This document shows, one piece after another, positions 18,065 to 28,932 of a stretch of 64,000 nt of DNA. A model generated the notes under the pieces. That model was given only the letters and a program-made list of their open reading frames with translations. It ran no database searches and was not told the DNA's origin. A program made the translations under genes and the position numbers. The stretch spans positions 1-64,000 of the forward strand of contig CAJWBE010000005.1 of the NCBI GenBank assembly GCA_913020045.1, given 5' to 3'. This DNA comes from an uncultured Oleiphilus sp. (GTDB lineage: Bacteria; Pseudomonadota; Gammaproteobacteria; Pseudomonadales; Oleiphilaceae). Every line of letters starts with the position of its first letter. The first letter of the stretch is position 1.

Positions 18065-18763
18065 TTAGTCGACGCTCAAATTGGCAGGTATGTCTTCTAT
18101 GATATCCGTCCCTTCCGGAAGTTTAGGCTCAAACACCTCATCGCTCAGTTCAAGGTTTATCTCCGTTTGAATAAAACGAATGGTACTTTCTTGCCCTAGA
18201 GAGTCACGTAAACGCATCTCGGCAAGCTGACTGCCTTCAAATCGAATACGCAATTTTTCAAACAATGAATCTCCTGAGCGCGGTGTTAAAACAAACTGAG
18301 CAACGTTGCCTCCCTCACCGGTTTCTTCCACCACATAAAGCGAATCGATGCGAGTTGTATCACCACTAAAAAGTACCGCAGGTGTTTGGTCACTTTGACG
18401 CGTATTCGCCTGTATTGTCGCCTGTTCAAGGTCTGGATCAAACACCGTAACAAAACGCTCATTTGAATAAATCTCTTGCTCTAAAGGAGCATCGGTTCGC
18501 CAATAGAAGTAGTCTGGGCGCTTGGCTTTAAAGCTTCCCCTAGACTCTTGGATGCTAACGCCCCGTTGGTCCACCGCAAACTGCACAAATGAGCCTTGAA
18601 TGCTTTTTATATGGTTCAGTCGTGCGACCAAAGTATCGATTGGCGCGACTGCCGCTTGTGTGCTCACCGCATTTGACGCAACAGAAGGCTCGGTCTGCTC
18701 CGAAAAACCCACAGCGGGCGCTAAAATACAAAGAACAGCAAATAAACGGAAAACGATTAACAT
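18065..18763 (-). CDS. lolA: Outer-membrane lipoprotein carrier protein
   Basis: The 232-residue periplasmic chaperone takes lipoproteins from the LolCDE complex to LolB at the outer membrane. A signal peptide spans about residues 1-21 (LFAVLCILAPAVGFSEQ). The family core is present: LNHIKSIQGSFVQF, the GSFKAKRPDYFYWRTDAP motif, and FVTVFDPDLEQATI. It is slightly longer than E. coli LolA because of a roughly 20-residue Ala/Thr-rich linker after the signal peptide. It lies downstream of ftsK but a terminator stands between them. Confidence 0.93.
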   Translation of the reverse strand: MLIVFRLFAVLCILAPAVGFSEQTEPSVASNAVSTQAAVAPIDTLVARLNHIKSIQGSFVQFAVDQRGVSIQESRGSFKAKRPDYFYWRTDAPLEQEIYSNERFVTVFDPDLEQATIQANTRQSDQTPAVLFSGDTTRIDSLYVVEETGEGGNVAQFVLTPRSGDSLFEKLRIRFEGSQLAEMRLRDSLGQESTIRFIQTEINLELSDEVFEPKLPEGTDIIEDIPANLSVD

Positions 18764-18876
18764 AACGCGACTCTAGAAAAATTAGAATCCTTAAGATATC
18801 AAAGAAACGATTTTTGAGGATACTTAAATAATTGAAACAAGCTGACAGAGTTTAATCTTTCGCATTTCAAACAAAA

Positions 18877-18902
18877 AAAATCCTCGCAAAAGCGAGGATT
18901 TT
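18877..18902. terminator. Intrinsic terminator between ftsK and lolA
   Basis: An 11-bp stem (AAAATCCTCGC with GCGAGGATTTT) with a four-base AAAA loop is bordered on the left by further A residues, which read as a T-run on the minus strand. It lies 36 bases beyond the ftsK stop and upstream of lolA, and should end ftsK transcription. Confidence 0.88.
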
Positions 18903-18938
18903 AAAGGTCGTAAAGAACTGGTAAAAAGCGCCGAGGTG

Positions 18939-21491
18939 CTAATCTCGCGGCGGTGGTGGCGCAAGCACTTCGCGCGCGCCGTTATGACCCGCCGAACTCA
19001 CAACGCCTGCTAACTCCATCGCCTCGACTAAATTCGCCGAACGGTTGTAACCAATTTTCAGCTTCCGCTGAACGGAAGAGATAGAGACTCGTCGAGCCTC
19101 GGTCACAAACGAAACCGCTTCATCGTACAAGGCATCTTGCTCATCGCCTCCCCCATCACCCATTGCAGCGGCAATCGGATCATTGCTATCACCGCCGCTA
19201 AGGACTTCTTCGAGGTAATTTGGTTCGCCGCGCTGCTTCCAGTCGGCAACCACTTTATGCACTTCATGGTCATCAACAAACGCACCGTGAACACGAATAG
19301 GCACGCTTGTGCCAGGCGGCATATACAACATGTCACCATGACCAAGTAACTGCTCCGCGCCGCCCTGATCTAGCACTGTTCTCGAATCAATTTTTGAACT
19401 CACTTGAAATGATATTCGCGTCGGAACATTAGCCTTAATTAGGCCTGTAATAACATCAACTGACGGTCTTTGAGTTGCCAAGATCAAATGAATTCCTGCC
19501 GCCCTCGCTTTCTGGGCAATCCGCGCGATCAACTCCTCAACCTTTTTACCAACAATCATCATCATGTCGGCAAACTCATCGATCACAACGACTATAAATG
19601 GCAAAGCGCTTAACTCTGGGCGTTCATTCTCGCCGTTTTGCAAGTGATCTTCAGGCTGCCAAAATGGGTCCAGTAAAGGCTCTCCCTTTTCAGCAGCCTC
19701 TTTTACCTTACGGTTGTAACCCGCTAAGTTCCTAACTCCCATTGAAGCCATTAATTTGTAGCGACGTTCCATCTCGGCCACACACCAACGCAAGGAATTT
19801 GCAGCTTCTTTCATGTCGGTGACGACCGGCGTTAGCAAATGCGGAATGCCATCGTAAATCGACAATTCCAGCATTTTTGGATCAACCATAATGAAGCGAA
19901 CTTCTTCCGGCGTCGCCTTGAATAATATGCTTAGAATCATACTATTCACGCCAACTGACTTACCGGACCCGGTTGTTCCTGCCACTAAGAGATGAGGCAT
20001 TTTCGCAAGGTTAACAACAACTGGGTCTCCGGCAATATCATTCCCCAAGCCCAACGTAACGGCCGATTCGGCGTCGTCATAATCTTTGGATTGCATCACT
20101 TCACTGAATCGTACAATCTCTCTATGCTCATTCGGTATCTCGATACCCACCACTGATTTACCAGGTATCACCTCCACAACACGGACACTCAACACCGCTA
20201 ATGAACGCGCTAAATCTTTCGCTAAGTTGCTAATTTTACTAACTTTGACACCAGGCGCTGGTTGAATTTCAAATCGAGTAATAACCGGCCCAGGATTGAC
20301 CTCAACCACTTCAGCAGAAACGCCAAAGTCTGCCAGTTTCTCTTCCAAAAGACGCGACATGTGCTCTAACATTTCCTTAGAGTAGCCTTTCTTTTTAGAT
20401 CGATCTGGCGGGTCTAACAAAGATAAAGGAGGCAAAGGCCCCTCTGAGGCAATAAACAAGCTACCTTGTTTCTCATCTTCTAAGCGTTTGCTTTTCTTGC
20501 CTTTTTTAACGAATGGCGAAATTTTCAAACCGCTATCCACGGTCTCTTGCTCATTCGACTTAGCACTAGAATTTGCCTTAACTTTGATGGGTGCTTCAAC
20601 GGTAGGCTCGACCCGACTCGGCGAACCCGCAGCGTCGGCACGATTAACAAGTTTGTCTTTGACTCGAGTTACTTTTTCAACCACTTTACGAATCGAGTCA
20701 AGTGCGTCTCCCTCGTCACTCTCATCGTGTGATACTGAATCACTAATTTTGACTTTAGCTTTTGGTTGTTTAGATGCCGCAGCATCAATCGCATCACGAT
20801 GCTGGACCGCCATGTCTTTCTTCATGGCCCGATAATCTTGAAAGCGATACCAATTGTCGGCCGAGACCCTTGCCACTGCTCGCGATAGTTTTAATGTTAA
20901 GGCACCCGTTCGGTCCATCAAACCCAGCCATGAAATTCCGGTAAAGATCGTTAGACCAAACAAAAGCATGGTGACTAATAACAGCGTACTACCTAAAAAA
21001 TTGAAATTTGCGAGCATCAACTGAGAAAATACAATACCGGAGATACCTCCCGAGCCATGAGACAAGCCCGCGACAGAATAGATTGCCATCAGTGCTGTGG
21101 CACCCGCCATCGTCATCACAAAACCGACAATCCTGATCGAAAACATAGGCCAATGAAATATTCGTTGCTGGCGCTGTCTAAATATCAGACAGGCACGGTA
21201 ACCAATCAGAACAGGAAATAAATACGACACAGAACCAAAAAAATACAGCAGAACATCGGAAGACCAAGCCCCTGCCCTGCCCCCAAAGTTCACTGGAACA
21301 GCATTGGTGCCGGTACTCATCCAGCCGGGATCCGCAGCGGAGTGCGAGAACAGCGACATAAAGAGAAACAAACAAGCAGCGACAGTCAGAATCAAGCCCC
21401 CTTCACGCGCACCCTGAGACAGATAGGCATGAAAATGCTGAGATTCATCTTTAGTAGATAGTTTGGGCCCCGACACGGGAATAATATTCAC
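18939..21491 (-). CDS. ftsK: DNA translocase FtsK
   Basis: The 850-residue septal DNA pump coordinates chromosome dimer resolution with division. Membrane helices lie within residues 30-190, followed by a polar linker (about 210-350), which is much shorter than in E. coli and typical of pseudomonad-like FtsK. The motor has Walker [10 protein letters not shown] at 505-513 and Walker [15 protein letters not shown]. The C-terminal gamma winged helix ([20 protein letters not shown]) reads KOPS sites. Translation appears to begin at GTG 21491; no in-frame ATG lies near. The gene is monocistronic, with a terminator after it. Confidence 0.95.
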   Translation of the reverse strand: MNIIPVSGPKLSTKDESQHFHAYLSQGAREGGLILTVAACLFLFMSLFSHSAADPGWMSTGTNAVPVNFGGRAGAWSSDVLLYFFGSVSYLFPVLIGYRACLIFRQRQQRIFHWPMFSIRIVGFVMTMAGATALMAIYSVAGLSHGSGGISGIVFSQLMLANFNFLGSTLLLVTMLLFGLTIFTGISWLGLMDRTGALTLKLSRAVARVSADNWYRFQDYRAMKKDMAVQHRDAIDAAASKQPKAKVKISDSVSHDESDEGDALDSIRKVVEKVTRVKDKLVNRADAAGSPSRVEPTVEAPIKVKANSSAKSNEQETVDSGLKISPFVKKGKKSKRLEDEKQGSLFIASEGPLPPLSLLDPPDRSKKKGYSKEMLEHMSRLLEEKLADFGVSAEVVEVNPGPVITRFEIQPAPGVKVSKISNLAKDLARSLAVLSVRVVEVIPGKSVVGIEIPNEHREIVRFSEVMQSKDYDDAESAVTLGLGNDIAGDPVVVNLAKMPHLLVAGTTGSGKSVGVNSMILSILFKATPEEVRFIMVDPKMLELSIYDGIPHLLTPVVTDMKEAANSLRWCVAEMERRYKLMASMGVRNLAGYNRKVKEAAEKGEPLLDPFWQPEDHLQNGENERPELSALPFIVVVIDEFADMMMIVGKKVEELIARIAQKARAAGIHLILATQRPSVDVITGLIKANVPTRISFQVSSKIDSRTVLDQGGAEQLLGHGDMLYMPPGTSVPIRVHGAFVDDHEVHKVVADWKQRGEPNYLEEVLSGGDSNDPIAAAMGDGGGDEQDALYDEAVSFVTEARRVSISSVQRKLKIGYNRSANLVEAMELAGVVSSAGHNGAREVLAPPPPRD

Positions 21492-21670
21492 TTCTATACA
21501 GCCCCAATTACAACTTAGGTAAAACGTAAAACCCGTGAATAAACAAAACCTCTGTAGAAACCCAGTACAAATTACAGAAGTACACGGACGGATACGTATA
21601 GTATAGAAAAGATTTAAGAAATGTCCTTAATTCTATGAAATATAAGAATAAGTACTTAAATATTAAATGC

Positions 21671-22912
21671 TTATGAAGCAGATTTTGCGGAAGCTAGGCC
21701 CCGTTTCAAGTCTGCAATGATATCTTCAACACCTTCAAGCCCTACCGACAAGCGAATCAGGTTATCGACGATACCGCTGTCGAGCTTATCTTCTGCGCTC
21801 AAACGCCCATGCGTTGTTGTCGCAGGGTGAGTAATTGTAGACTTCGTATCCCCTAGATTCGCAGTGATTGAAATAAACTCAACACCATCAATAAAACGCC
21901 ATGCAGCTTCTTGACCACCTTTGATTTCAAACGACAACACACCGCTGCCAAGCTTTTGCTGTCGCTTCGCTAGTTCATAATGAGGGTGGCTAGGCAAAAA
22001 AGAGTAATAGACCTTCTCTACCGCCTCTTGCGTCTCTAACCACTGGGCAACAGCAAGCGCGCTTTCAGAATGAGCCTTCATCCGAATATTTAGCGTTTCT
22101 AAGCCTTTAAGGAAAACCCAAGCGTTAAACGGGCTCATTGCAGGCCCCGCAGAACGCATAAAACCATGCACCTCTTCCATTACTTCAGTACTACCGACCA
22201 CCACACCACCTAAACAGCGGCCTTGGCCGTCTAGGTACTTCGTCGCTGAATGAACAACAATATCAGCACCCAAATCTAATGGACGCTGGAGTACCGGAGT
22301 ACAAAAACAGTTATCAACAACGAGCAACGCGCCTTTTGCATGCGGCGCTTGACGCGATATCTCTGCAATACGCGGCACATCTACCACTTCACACAAAGGG
22401 TTTGATGGCGTTTCAAGAAATAACAGGCGCGTGTTTGGCTGGACACTCGATTGCCACTGATCATAATCTGTCAACGAGACAAAGCTCACTTCGATACCAA
22501 ACTTGCATAGATATTTCTGCAATAGTACGCGAGTGGTTCCAAAAACACCTTTAGAGCAAACGATGTGATCGCCCTGTTCTAGCAAGGCCATAAATGTCGA
22601 CAAAATTGCCGCCATGCCCGATGCAGCAGCCACTGCCCGATCGCCACCCTCTAATGCTGCAATTCGTTTTTCAAACATGGCAACAGTCGGGTTGGTAAAT
22701 CGTGCGTAGATATTGCCTGGCTCTTCGCCACCGAATCTAGCTGCCGCTTCTTTGGCCGAGTTAAACACGAAACTGGAGGTCGGGAAAATAGCCTCACTGT
22801 GTTCTAGTTCAGGCGAACGAATCTGACCTGCACGAACAGCAAGAGTCTCCAACGACACATCATCCAGGTTTGCCTGTGGCACAGGCGTTTCGGGTATTTT
22901 ACTAATGGCCAT
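21671..22912 (-). CDS. metZ: O-succinylhomoserine sulfhydrylase
   Basis: The 413-residue PLP enzyme of the Cys/Met metabolism family makes homocysteine directly from O-succinylhomoserine and sulfide, bypassing cystathionine. The PLP lysine is Lys225 in DIVVHSATKYLDGQGR; YARFTNPTVAMFEKRIAALE and ETPSNPLCEVVD are further family motifs. Position next to purF is the pseudomonad metZ arrangement, which is my main reason for choosing MetZ over MetB or MetC. It is the last gene of the folC-dedD-cvpA-purF run, 29 bases after purF. Confidence 0.9.
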   Translation of the reverse strand: MAISKIPETPVPQANLDDVSLETLAVRAGQIRSPELEHSEAIFPTSSFVFNSAKEAAARFGGEEPGNIYARFTNPTVAMFEKRIAALEGGDRAVAAASGMAAILSTFMALLEQGDHIVCSKGVFGTTRVLLQKYLCKFGIEVSFVSLTDYDQWQSSVQPNTRLLFLETPSNPLCEVVDVPRIAEISRQAPHAKGALLVVDNCFCTPVLQRPLDLGADIVVHSATKYLDGQGRCLGGVVVGSTEVMEEVHGFMRSAGPAMSPFNAWVFLKGLETLNIRMKAHSESALAVAQWLETQEAVEKVYYSFLPSHPHYELAKRQQKLGSGVLSFEIKGGQEAAWRFIDGVEFISITANLGDTKSTITHPATTTHGRLSAEDKLDSGIVDNLIRLSVGLEGVEDIIADLKRGLASAKSAS

Positions 22913-22941
22913 GGTCGTACGATTCCCTACAACAAGTTAAA

Positions 22942-24459
22942 TCAGTTGGTGTTATGCAAGTCTATATTTGCGTCGCTTTCGAGGTCGGCGTGCGCTTGAG
23001 CCTTGTTTGCATCATTTCGGCTATTTTCTAGTCGCTCTAGATAGGCAGCATCTATATCGCCCGTTACATACTCACCATTAAAGACAGAACAATCAAAACT
23101 CTCTATTTCGTCATTGCCCGCTTTCGCACATTCAACGAGATCTGCTAAATCTTGATAAAGCAACCAGTCAGCACCGATCAACGCTTGAATCTCTTCAACA
23201 CTGCGATTATAAGCAATCAACTCGCTTGCCGATGGCATATCAATACCGTAAACATTCGGGAAACGCACCTCAGGCGCCGCCGACGCGAAATACACATTCT
23301 TAGCTCCACAGTCCCGTGCCATTTGAACGATTTCACTACACGTTGTTCCGCGCACAATTGAGTCATCAACCAGCATGACATTTTTGCCTTTGAACTCTAG
23401 CTCGATCGGATTGAGCTTCTGCTTGACTGACTTTTTGCGCTCACTTTGGCCCGGCATAATAAACGTACGCCCGATATAACGATTCTTAATAAAGCCTTCC
23501 CGGAACTTTACGCCCAACTCGTTTGCCATCTGCATTGCAGAAGTACGACTGGTGTCAGGGATCGGCACGACCACATCGATATCATGATCCGGACGCAGCT
23601 TAAGAACCTTCTTAGCCAGCATTTCACCCATCTTCAAACGGGCTTTATAAACAGATATTTTGTCAATGATCGAATCTGGACGCGCAAAATACACATGCTC
23701 AAAAATACATGGATGCAGGCTCGGATTATCGGCACATTGCGCCGTATGCAAGGTACCGTCATTTTCAATATATATCGCTTCACCAGGATCAATGTCGCGC
23801 TCGATTGTGAAACCTAATGACTGCAATGCAACGCTTTCTGAGGCAACCATGTACTCAACACCCTGCTCCGTTTCTCGCTTGCCAAAACAGACTGGACGAA
23901 TGCCATGAGGGTCCCGAAAAGCCAGAACCCCGTAACCCGTAATCATCGCGATAGCAGCATAAGCACCTTTAACACGCGAATGCACTTTACGAACCGCTTT
24001 AAATATTTCTTCCTGGGTCGGAACAAGTTTACCCAAACACTGAAGCTCATGGGCAAACACATTAAGCAATACTTCGGAGTCAGAGTTAGTATTGATATGG
24101 CGCATATCCGTTCGCAGGACACCATTAGAAAGCTCAATGGTATTAGTCAAATTACCATTATGGGCAAGCGTTATTCCATAGGGAGAATTGACATAAAACG
24201 GCTGGGCTTCAGCCGAACTTGACGAGCCTGCCGTGGGATAGCGAACATGCCCAATCCCCATATTGCCCGCCAAGCGAGTCATGTGCCGAGTCCGGAAAAC
24301 GTCCCGAACCAAGCCATTATCTTTGCGCAAGAAAAATCTATCATCCTGAGAAGTTACAATCCCGGCCGCATCCTGCCCGCGATGCTGCAAAACGGTCAAT
24401 GCGTCATACAATGACTGATTTGCGTTGCCTTTTCCGACAATACCGACAATACCGCACAT
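22942..24459 (-). CDS. purF: Amidophosphoribosyltransferase
   Basis: The 505-residue enzyme makes 5-phosphoribosylamine from PRPP and glutamine, the first committed step of purine synthesis. The N-terminal glutaminase begins [11 protein letters not shown]; Cys2 becomes the nucleophile after Met removal. HRGQDAAGI and [18 protein letters not shown] are typical. The phosphoribosyltransferase domain has the PRPP loop [13 protein letters not shown]. It follows cvpA by 40 bases, the usual cvpA-purF pairing. Confidence 0.96.
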   Translation of the reverse strand: MCGIVGIVGKGNANQSLYDALTVLQHRGQDAAGIVTSQDDRFFLRKDNGLVRDVFRTRHMTRLAGNMGIGHVRYPTAGSSSSAEAQPFYVNSPYGITLAHNGNLTNTIELSNGVLRTDMRHINTNSDSEVLLNVFAHELQCLGKLVPTQEEIFKAVRKVHSRVKGAYAAIAMITGYGVLAFRDPHGIRPVCFGKRETEQGVEYMVASESVALQSLGFTIERDIDPGEAIYIENDGTLHTAQCADNPSLHPCIFEHVYFARPDSIIDKISVYKARLKMGEMLAKKVLKLRPDHDIDVVVPIPDTSRTSAMQMANELGVKFREGFIKNRYIGRTFIMPGQSERKKSVKQKLNPIELEFKGKNVMLVDDSIVRGTTCSEIVQMARDCGAKNVYFASAAPEVRFPNVYGIDMPSASELIAYNRSVEEIQALIGADWLLYQDLADLVECAKAGNDEIESFDCSVFNGEYVTGDIDAAYLERLENSRNDANKAQAHADLESDANIDLHNTN

Positions 24460-24499
24460 ATTCTAACTTCCTCTAACTTTCAAAAAATGCCTTTAAGAG

Positions 24500-24991
24500 T
24501 CACGCCTGCGGCGCTGACCGGCTTTCAAATACAGTTCTGGTCCATTGCTCCAGCACCGCTAAATTTTCAATCATGACGGAACTTTTCCACCAATCACTAT
24601 CAGCGAGTGGCGAAAGCCGCAAAACAGCGACCAGCACAATTGTTAGTACCAAGCCTCGCGCCAAACCAAAAAACACGCCTAATAGTCGATCGACCGGCGT
24701 CAGCCCCGTAATTCTAATCAAAGCAGCGACAACAAAGTTGACCCCAGCACCCAGCAACAGAGTACCGACAAATAAGCCGCTAAACGCTGCAATGACACGT
24801 AGCTGAGGCTGCGGAACCGCTTCTAGCAATAACGTCTGAACATGAGGATGGAATGAGCGCGCGACAACAAACGCAACCACCCACGTCGTCAGCGAGAGAG
24901 CTTCCCGAATAAAGCCTCGCCGTAAGCTCATTAAGCTTGAAAGCGATATAATTACGATCAGAGCCCAGTCAGCCCAGTTCATGTCAATCAT
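24500..24991 (-). CDS. cvpA: CvpA family inner-membrane protein
   Basis: The 163-residue protein has four hydrophobic helices and the CvpA signature MNWADWALIVIISLSSLMS followed by RRGFIREALSL. CvpA was named for a colicin V production defect and is linked to envelope stress and bile resistance; its mechanism is unclear. DRLLGVFFGLARGLVL around 105-120 is the second conserved stretch. It lies directly upstream of purF and 128 bases after the SPOR-domain gene. A second ATG three codons in could also be the start. Confidence 0.93.
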   Translation of the reverse strand: MIDMNWADWALIVIISLSSLMSLRRGFIREALSLTTWVVAFVVARSFHPHVQTLLLEAVPQPQLRVIAAFSGLFVGTLLLGAGVNFVVAALIRITGLTPVDRLLGVFFGLARGLVLTIVLVAVLRLSPLADSDWWKSSVMIENLAVLEQWTRTVFESRSAPQA

Positions 24992-25119
24992 TGGATGATC
25001 TTGTCAACAATACGTATCGTCTATTGCAGCAATAATGACGCTGTATAAAGGCGCGCATCATAACAAAATTAAACCGCATAGAAAGCACTAAATTAGTTCT
25101 CGAAATGGCTGAATAAGAG

Positions 25120-25752
25120 TCAGGGCTCAAAAAACAAAACCAGACTATTCACGCGATATTTACCATCAAGCTTTTTCTTAGTTCGCTCAGCTTCACGCTT
25201 ATTAACGAAAGGACCACTAAAGACGCGAACGGACTTCTTGCCCTTTACCGTAACTGGCTTCGTATGACTATCGTAGCCGTCTTTTCTTAACTTATCTCTC
25301 AAGCGATATGCATTGCCTGCATCACCAAACGTTCCGAGCTGAACCATCCAGACGTTCTTGAATATAGGTAAATGAGACACCTTTGACGAACTATCTGCCT
25401 TGGCCTTAGATACCTGCGTTGAACTGCCTTTATCTTTGGTACTTTTAGCGTCAACAGAGCGCTTGGTTTCGGATACTTTTTGCGCAGGAACTGCCGCCGG
25501 CTTAGCCTCTAATTTTTGAATTAATTTAACCTTGTTATCTTCAGGGTCGACTTCTACCACTTTGAAAGCTGGTTTAGCCGCCTGCTGCACAACGACAGTC
25601 TGCATGTCAGAGCGAGGAGGAACCGGCACAATTTTAGAACTCCCAATTACATGGGGTTTATCGAAAATCATCGGTAAAAAAATAATCGCTAAAGTTAGTA
25701 TGACGAAGGCGCCAACCAGCCTTTGCTTAAGTCCGTCTATGGGTTCACTCAT
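25120..25752 (-). CDS. dedD: SPOR-domain protein, DedD-like
   Basis: The 210-residue bitopic protein has one N-terminal membrane helix (LVGAFVILTLAIIFLPMIF, about 12-30), a Lys/Ser-rich linker, and a C-terminal SPOR domain (about 130-208; NVWMVQLGTFGDAGNAYRLR and VRVFSGPFVNKREAE). SPOR domains bind denuded septal peptidoglycan, so it should gather at the division site like E. coli DedD. The folC-dedD-cvpA-purF order is conserved and supports the name. Confidence 0.9.
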   Translation of the reverse strand: MSEPIDGLKQRLVGAFVILTLAIIFLPMIFDKPHVIGSSKIVPVPPRSDMQTVVVQQAAKPAFKVVEVDPEDNKVKLIQKLEAKPAAVPAQKVSETKRSVDAKSTKDKGSSTQVSKAKADSSSKVSHLPIFKNVWMVQLGTFGDAGNAYRLRDKLRKDGYDSHTKPVTVKGKKSVRVFSGPFVNKREAERTKKKLDGKYRVNSLVLFFEP

Positions 25753-25766
25753 AATATTTAGGTCTG

Positions 25767-27092
25767 TTACTCACTATAAAAAGCCTTGGCAGCCTCTACC
25801 GCAAAAAAAGAACCAAAGACTAAAACCACGTTCTCGCCAGTCAAATATTGTCGTGACTCATTCATTGCCGCATTTAAGTCTGGGAACGATAACATATCTC
25901 TCGCGTATTGCCCTACTGCTGATTCTAGGCGCGCAACACTCGCGGCACGAGGGACAGAAAGAGGCGCGATCAACCATCGATCAACGAAGGGGGCCATGAC
26001 CTCCACAACGCCCTCAATATCTTTATCATCCAACGCAGTAAAGACCACAATGACACGCTCGCGATAACCCTCCAATACGGACGCCATATGTGCGGCAGCA
26101 TGTGGGTTATGACAGACATCTACAAATAAATTAGGGTAATTTGCCAAACGTTCCATTCGACCAGAGATCGAAAAATCTTCCAAAGCGCATTTCAATACGG
26201 ACGCATCTGAAGCTTCTAATCTATTGGGTGTTAACCCCCTGTCCAACAATAAGTAAGCCTGAGCCGCGAGCGCAATATTATTGTCAGGAAGATGACTAGC
26301 AGGCATCCGCCAACGAACGGCCAACGATTCACTGCAGTCCTTAACCTTTAGAACCTCGCAATCCTGCAAAGCTCTCGACCCAGCCGGAAAAACGTTTGCG
26401 ATATCACAACCATGAAAAACGCCTTCAGCTACCGTAAATTCAACCCCGTACGTAAGGCTAGCGCACTCAATGTCGCGCGCATGGGCGGCCACCGTATCTG
26501 GCAAGTCCTCACCCAATAAGGCGATACCGGAAGCTCTTAACACGCCTGCTTTTTCGTAGCCAATCTGATCAAGATTATCACCCAGCCAATCGACATGATC
26601 TAAAGCAACCGAGGTCACAATGGCCAAATCGGCGTCGATAATATTAACGGCGTCAAGACGACCGCCTAATCCTACTTCCAATATAGCGACGTCCAACTTA
26701 TGCAGAGCCAAGGCAGAGAAAGCCGCCAGCGTACCGAATTCAAAATACGTCAGAGCAACGTCTTGCCGCGCCTGCTCTACCACCGAAAAACCAGCGGCAA
26801 TCTCTTCATCAGAAAGCGGCTTGCCGTCTACCTGAATTCGCTCGTTGTAAGATGAAATGTGTGGAGAACTATAAACGCCAACGTGATAGCCCGACTTCAT
26901 TAACAGACGAGCCAACATAAAAGCAGTGGAGCCTTTGCCGTTAGTGCCGGCAACAATCACGGTGTATTTTGCAAGCGCAGGCTCGCCTAGTTGAGCCCAA
27001 ACGTCTTTAACCCGCGCCAAACCAAGTTCAATTTCATTTGGATGGATGGCGCCTATATGGGATAGCCAATCGTCGAGCGACGCAGAAGACAT
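25767..27092 (-). CDS. folC: Bifunctional dihydrofolate synthase / folylpolyglutamate synthase
   Basis: The 441-residue Mur-ligase-type enzyme adds glutamate to dihydropteroate and to folates. The P-loop is VAGTNGKGSTAFML; YSSPHISSYNERIQV and EVGLGGRLDAVN are the other signature regions, and the C-terminal domain includes DVCHNPHAA. I place the start at the ATG at 27092, because the longer frame begins with TTG. The gene lies between accD and the SPOR gene, as in pseudomonads. Confidence 0.94.
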   Translation of the reverse strand: MSSASLDDWLSHIGAIHPNEIELGLARVKDVWAQLGEPALAKYTVIVAGTNGKGSTAFMLARLLMKSGYHVGVYSSPHISSYNERIQVDGKPLSDEEIAAGFSVVEQARQDVALTYFEFGTLAAFSALALHKLDVAILEVGLGGRLDAVNIIDADLAIVTSVALDHVDWLGDNLDQIGYEKAGVLRASGIALLGEDLPDTVAAHARDIECASLTYGVEFTVAEGVFHGCDIANVFPAGSRALQDCEVLKVKDCSESLAVRWRMPASHLPDNNIALAAQAYLLLDRGLTPNRLEASDASVLKCALEDFSISGRMERLANYPNLFVDVCHNPHAAAHMASVLEGYRERVIVVFTALDDKDIEGVVEVMAPFVDRWLIAPLSVPRAASVARLESAVGQYARDMLSFPDLNAAMNESRQYLTGENVVLVFGSFFAVEAAKAFYSE

Positions 27093-27133
27093 TTCAGAAG
27101 GTCTCAAAGAAAATTAAAGCCGTAACGGGAGGT

Positions 27134-28045
27134 TTACTCCGCGCCATCTTCAGGCGCAGCTTCCAGGTTTTGCTCAAGATTGGGCTTTTTGTGCATTGTC
27201 ATCATCATGGATAACAATCTAGCAAGTGTTTGGCGCATATCTATACGCGAGACGATCAAATCGACAACGCCATGTTCTAGCAAAAACTCACTGCGCTGAA
27301 AGCCTTCTGGAAGCTTTTCCCTAACCGTTTGCTCTATTACTCGCGGACCAGCGAAACCTATCAAGGCGTTAGGTTCTGCGACATTCACATCCCCCAGCAT
27401 CGCCAGGCTGGCGGATACACCGCCGAAAACCGGGTCTGTCATAACAGAAATAAAAGGGAGCTGCGCAGCCTTGAGTTTTTCGAGCGCTGCGGCTGTTTTC
27501 GCCATTTGCATGAGAGATATCAGAGCCTCTTGCATACGCGCACCGCCACTGGCAGAAAAACAAACTAAGGGCTTGTTTTCATCTAGGCAAAGCTTCACTG
27601 CACGAACAAACTTCTCACCAACCACCGCTCCCATGGAGCCGCCTAAAAAAGAAAACTCAAACGCCGCGACAACAACAGGAACACCTTCAACTTCACCTTT
27701 AAAGGTGAGCATTGCGTCTTTTTCGCCCGTCAACTTTTGGTTTGATATCAGTCTGTCTTTATACTTTTTAGTATCTTTAAAGCGCAAACGATCTTGGGGC
27801 TCCAGGCCGGCATTTAGCTCAACCCTACCCTCAGCGTCTAAGAAAACATCCACTCTTCGACGAGCACTAATGCGCAAATGATGTTGGCATTTAGGGCAAA
27901 CATCCTGATTCTTCTCAAGTTCCGGCCGATAAAGCGCCGCACCACACTTAGGACACTTCTTCCACACACCCTCAGGAATATTCCCGCGCGTTTTTGCGTC
28001 AGAACGAATTGAGCTTGGCTTAATTTTATCTAGCCAGCTACTCAT
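27134..28045 (-). CDS. accD: Acetyl-CoA carboxylase carboxyltransferase subunit beta
   Basis: The 303-residue subunit works with AccA to transfer CO2 from biotin to acetyl-CoA, making malonyl-CoA for fatty acid synthesis. The N-terminal zinc ribbon has Cys31, Cys34, Cys50 and Cys53 ([16 protein letters not shown]). The crotonase-like core carries [19 protein letters not shown] and [20 protein letters not shown]. It lies between trpA and folC on the same strand. Confidence 0.96.
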   Translation of the reverse strand: MSSWLDKIKPSSIRSDAKTRGNIPEGVWKKCPKCGAALYRPELEKNQDVCPKCQHHLRISARRRVDVFLDAEGRVELNAGLEPQDRLRFKDTKKYKDRLISNQKLTGEKDAMLTFKGEVEGVPVVVAAFEFSFLGGSMGAVVGEKFVRAVKLCLDENKPLVCFSASGGARMQEALISLMQMAKTAAALEKLKAAQLPFISVMTDPVFGGVSASLAMLGDVNVAEPNALIGFAGPRVIEQTVREKLPEGFQRSEFLLEHGVVDLIVSRIDMRQTLARLLSMMMTMHKKPNLEQNLEAAPEDGAE

Positions 28046-28110
28046 ACAAGCCCCAAGAGAAACGAATAATCAAATGTATATCTCGTCTTTTCAACAGTAA
28101 GAATCAAAAG

Positions 28111-28920
28111 TTAGTCTAGCTGATCTAATGCACTTCTCATAGAAGAAACAAGGCTTCCTATCTTGTCTTTAATCTTAGGCAGGTCGTCGGAATTTTCAGC
28201 AATGAGATTGACGATTACACTACCGACAATCACCCCATCGGCTAAGCGAGCCACTTGCGCCGCTGACTGCGCATCACGAATACCAAATCCAACGCCAACA
28301 GGGATCGAGTTAAGCTCCTTAATTCGCGAAACTTTTGCAGACACCTCTTCCTCATTCAGACTAGCAGAACCCGTCACACCCTTAACAGATACATAGTAAA
28401 CGTACCCACTGCTATGCTCACAAATATTTTGAATACGCTCATCCGTCGTTGTTGGCGCGATCAAAAACACAGCATCCATGCTCTTCTCATTTAGCATTGG
28501 CACCAAGGTTTCAGCTTCTTCTGGCGGTAAATCAACCATCAAAACACCATCAACGCCCGCTTTAGCTGCCGCATCAACAAAGATCTGATAACCCATTTTT
28601 TCAACCGGATTCAGATAACCCATCAGCACTACGGGGGTGTTTTGATCTTGCTCTCGGAACGCCACAACCATCGCAAGAATATCTTTCAATGAAGTGCCGT
28701 GTTCTAACGCCCTTTCGCACGCTAATTGGATCACCGGACCATCAGCCATCGGGTCCGAAAAAGGCACACCGAGCTCCAGAATATCTGCGCCCGAAGCGAC
28801 TAATGAATGCATCAAATCAACCGTCCACTCAGGCTTGGGGTCTCCACCGGTAATATACGGAATAAGTGCTTTTCTTTCTGCCTGATGCAGCGCGGTCAAT
28901 GTACTTTTAATTCGACTCAT
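28111..28920 (-). CDS. trpA: Tryptophan synthase alpha chain
   Basis: The 269-residue TIM barrel cleaves indole-3-glycerol phosphate and passes indole to TrpB. Both catalytic acids are present: Glu49 in [11 protein letters not shown] and Asp60 in PMADGPVIQ. Loop 6 region [11 protein letters not shown] is normal. It starts 12 bases after trpB, so both subunits should be made together. Confidence 0.96.
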   Translation of the reverse strand: MSRIKSTLTALHQAERKALIPYITGGDPKPEWTVDLMHSLVASGADILELGVPFSDPMADGPVIQLACERALEHGTSLKDILAMVVAFREQDQNTPVVLMGYLNPVEKMGYQIFVDAAAKAGVDGVLMVDLPPEEAETLVPMLNEKSMDAVFLIAPTTTDERIQNICEHSSGYVYYVSVKGVTGSASLNEEEVSAKVSRIKELNSIPVGVGFGIRDAQSAAQVARLADGVIVGSVIVNLIAENSDDLPKIKDKIGSLVSSMRSALDQLD

Positions 28921-28932
28921 AAGTGACTCTTA

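Noticed and set aside
25532-25999. 155-codon plus-strand frame across the SPOR gene and folC end
   Set aside because: It spans the antisense of two conserved genes and shows no recognisable domain.
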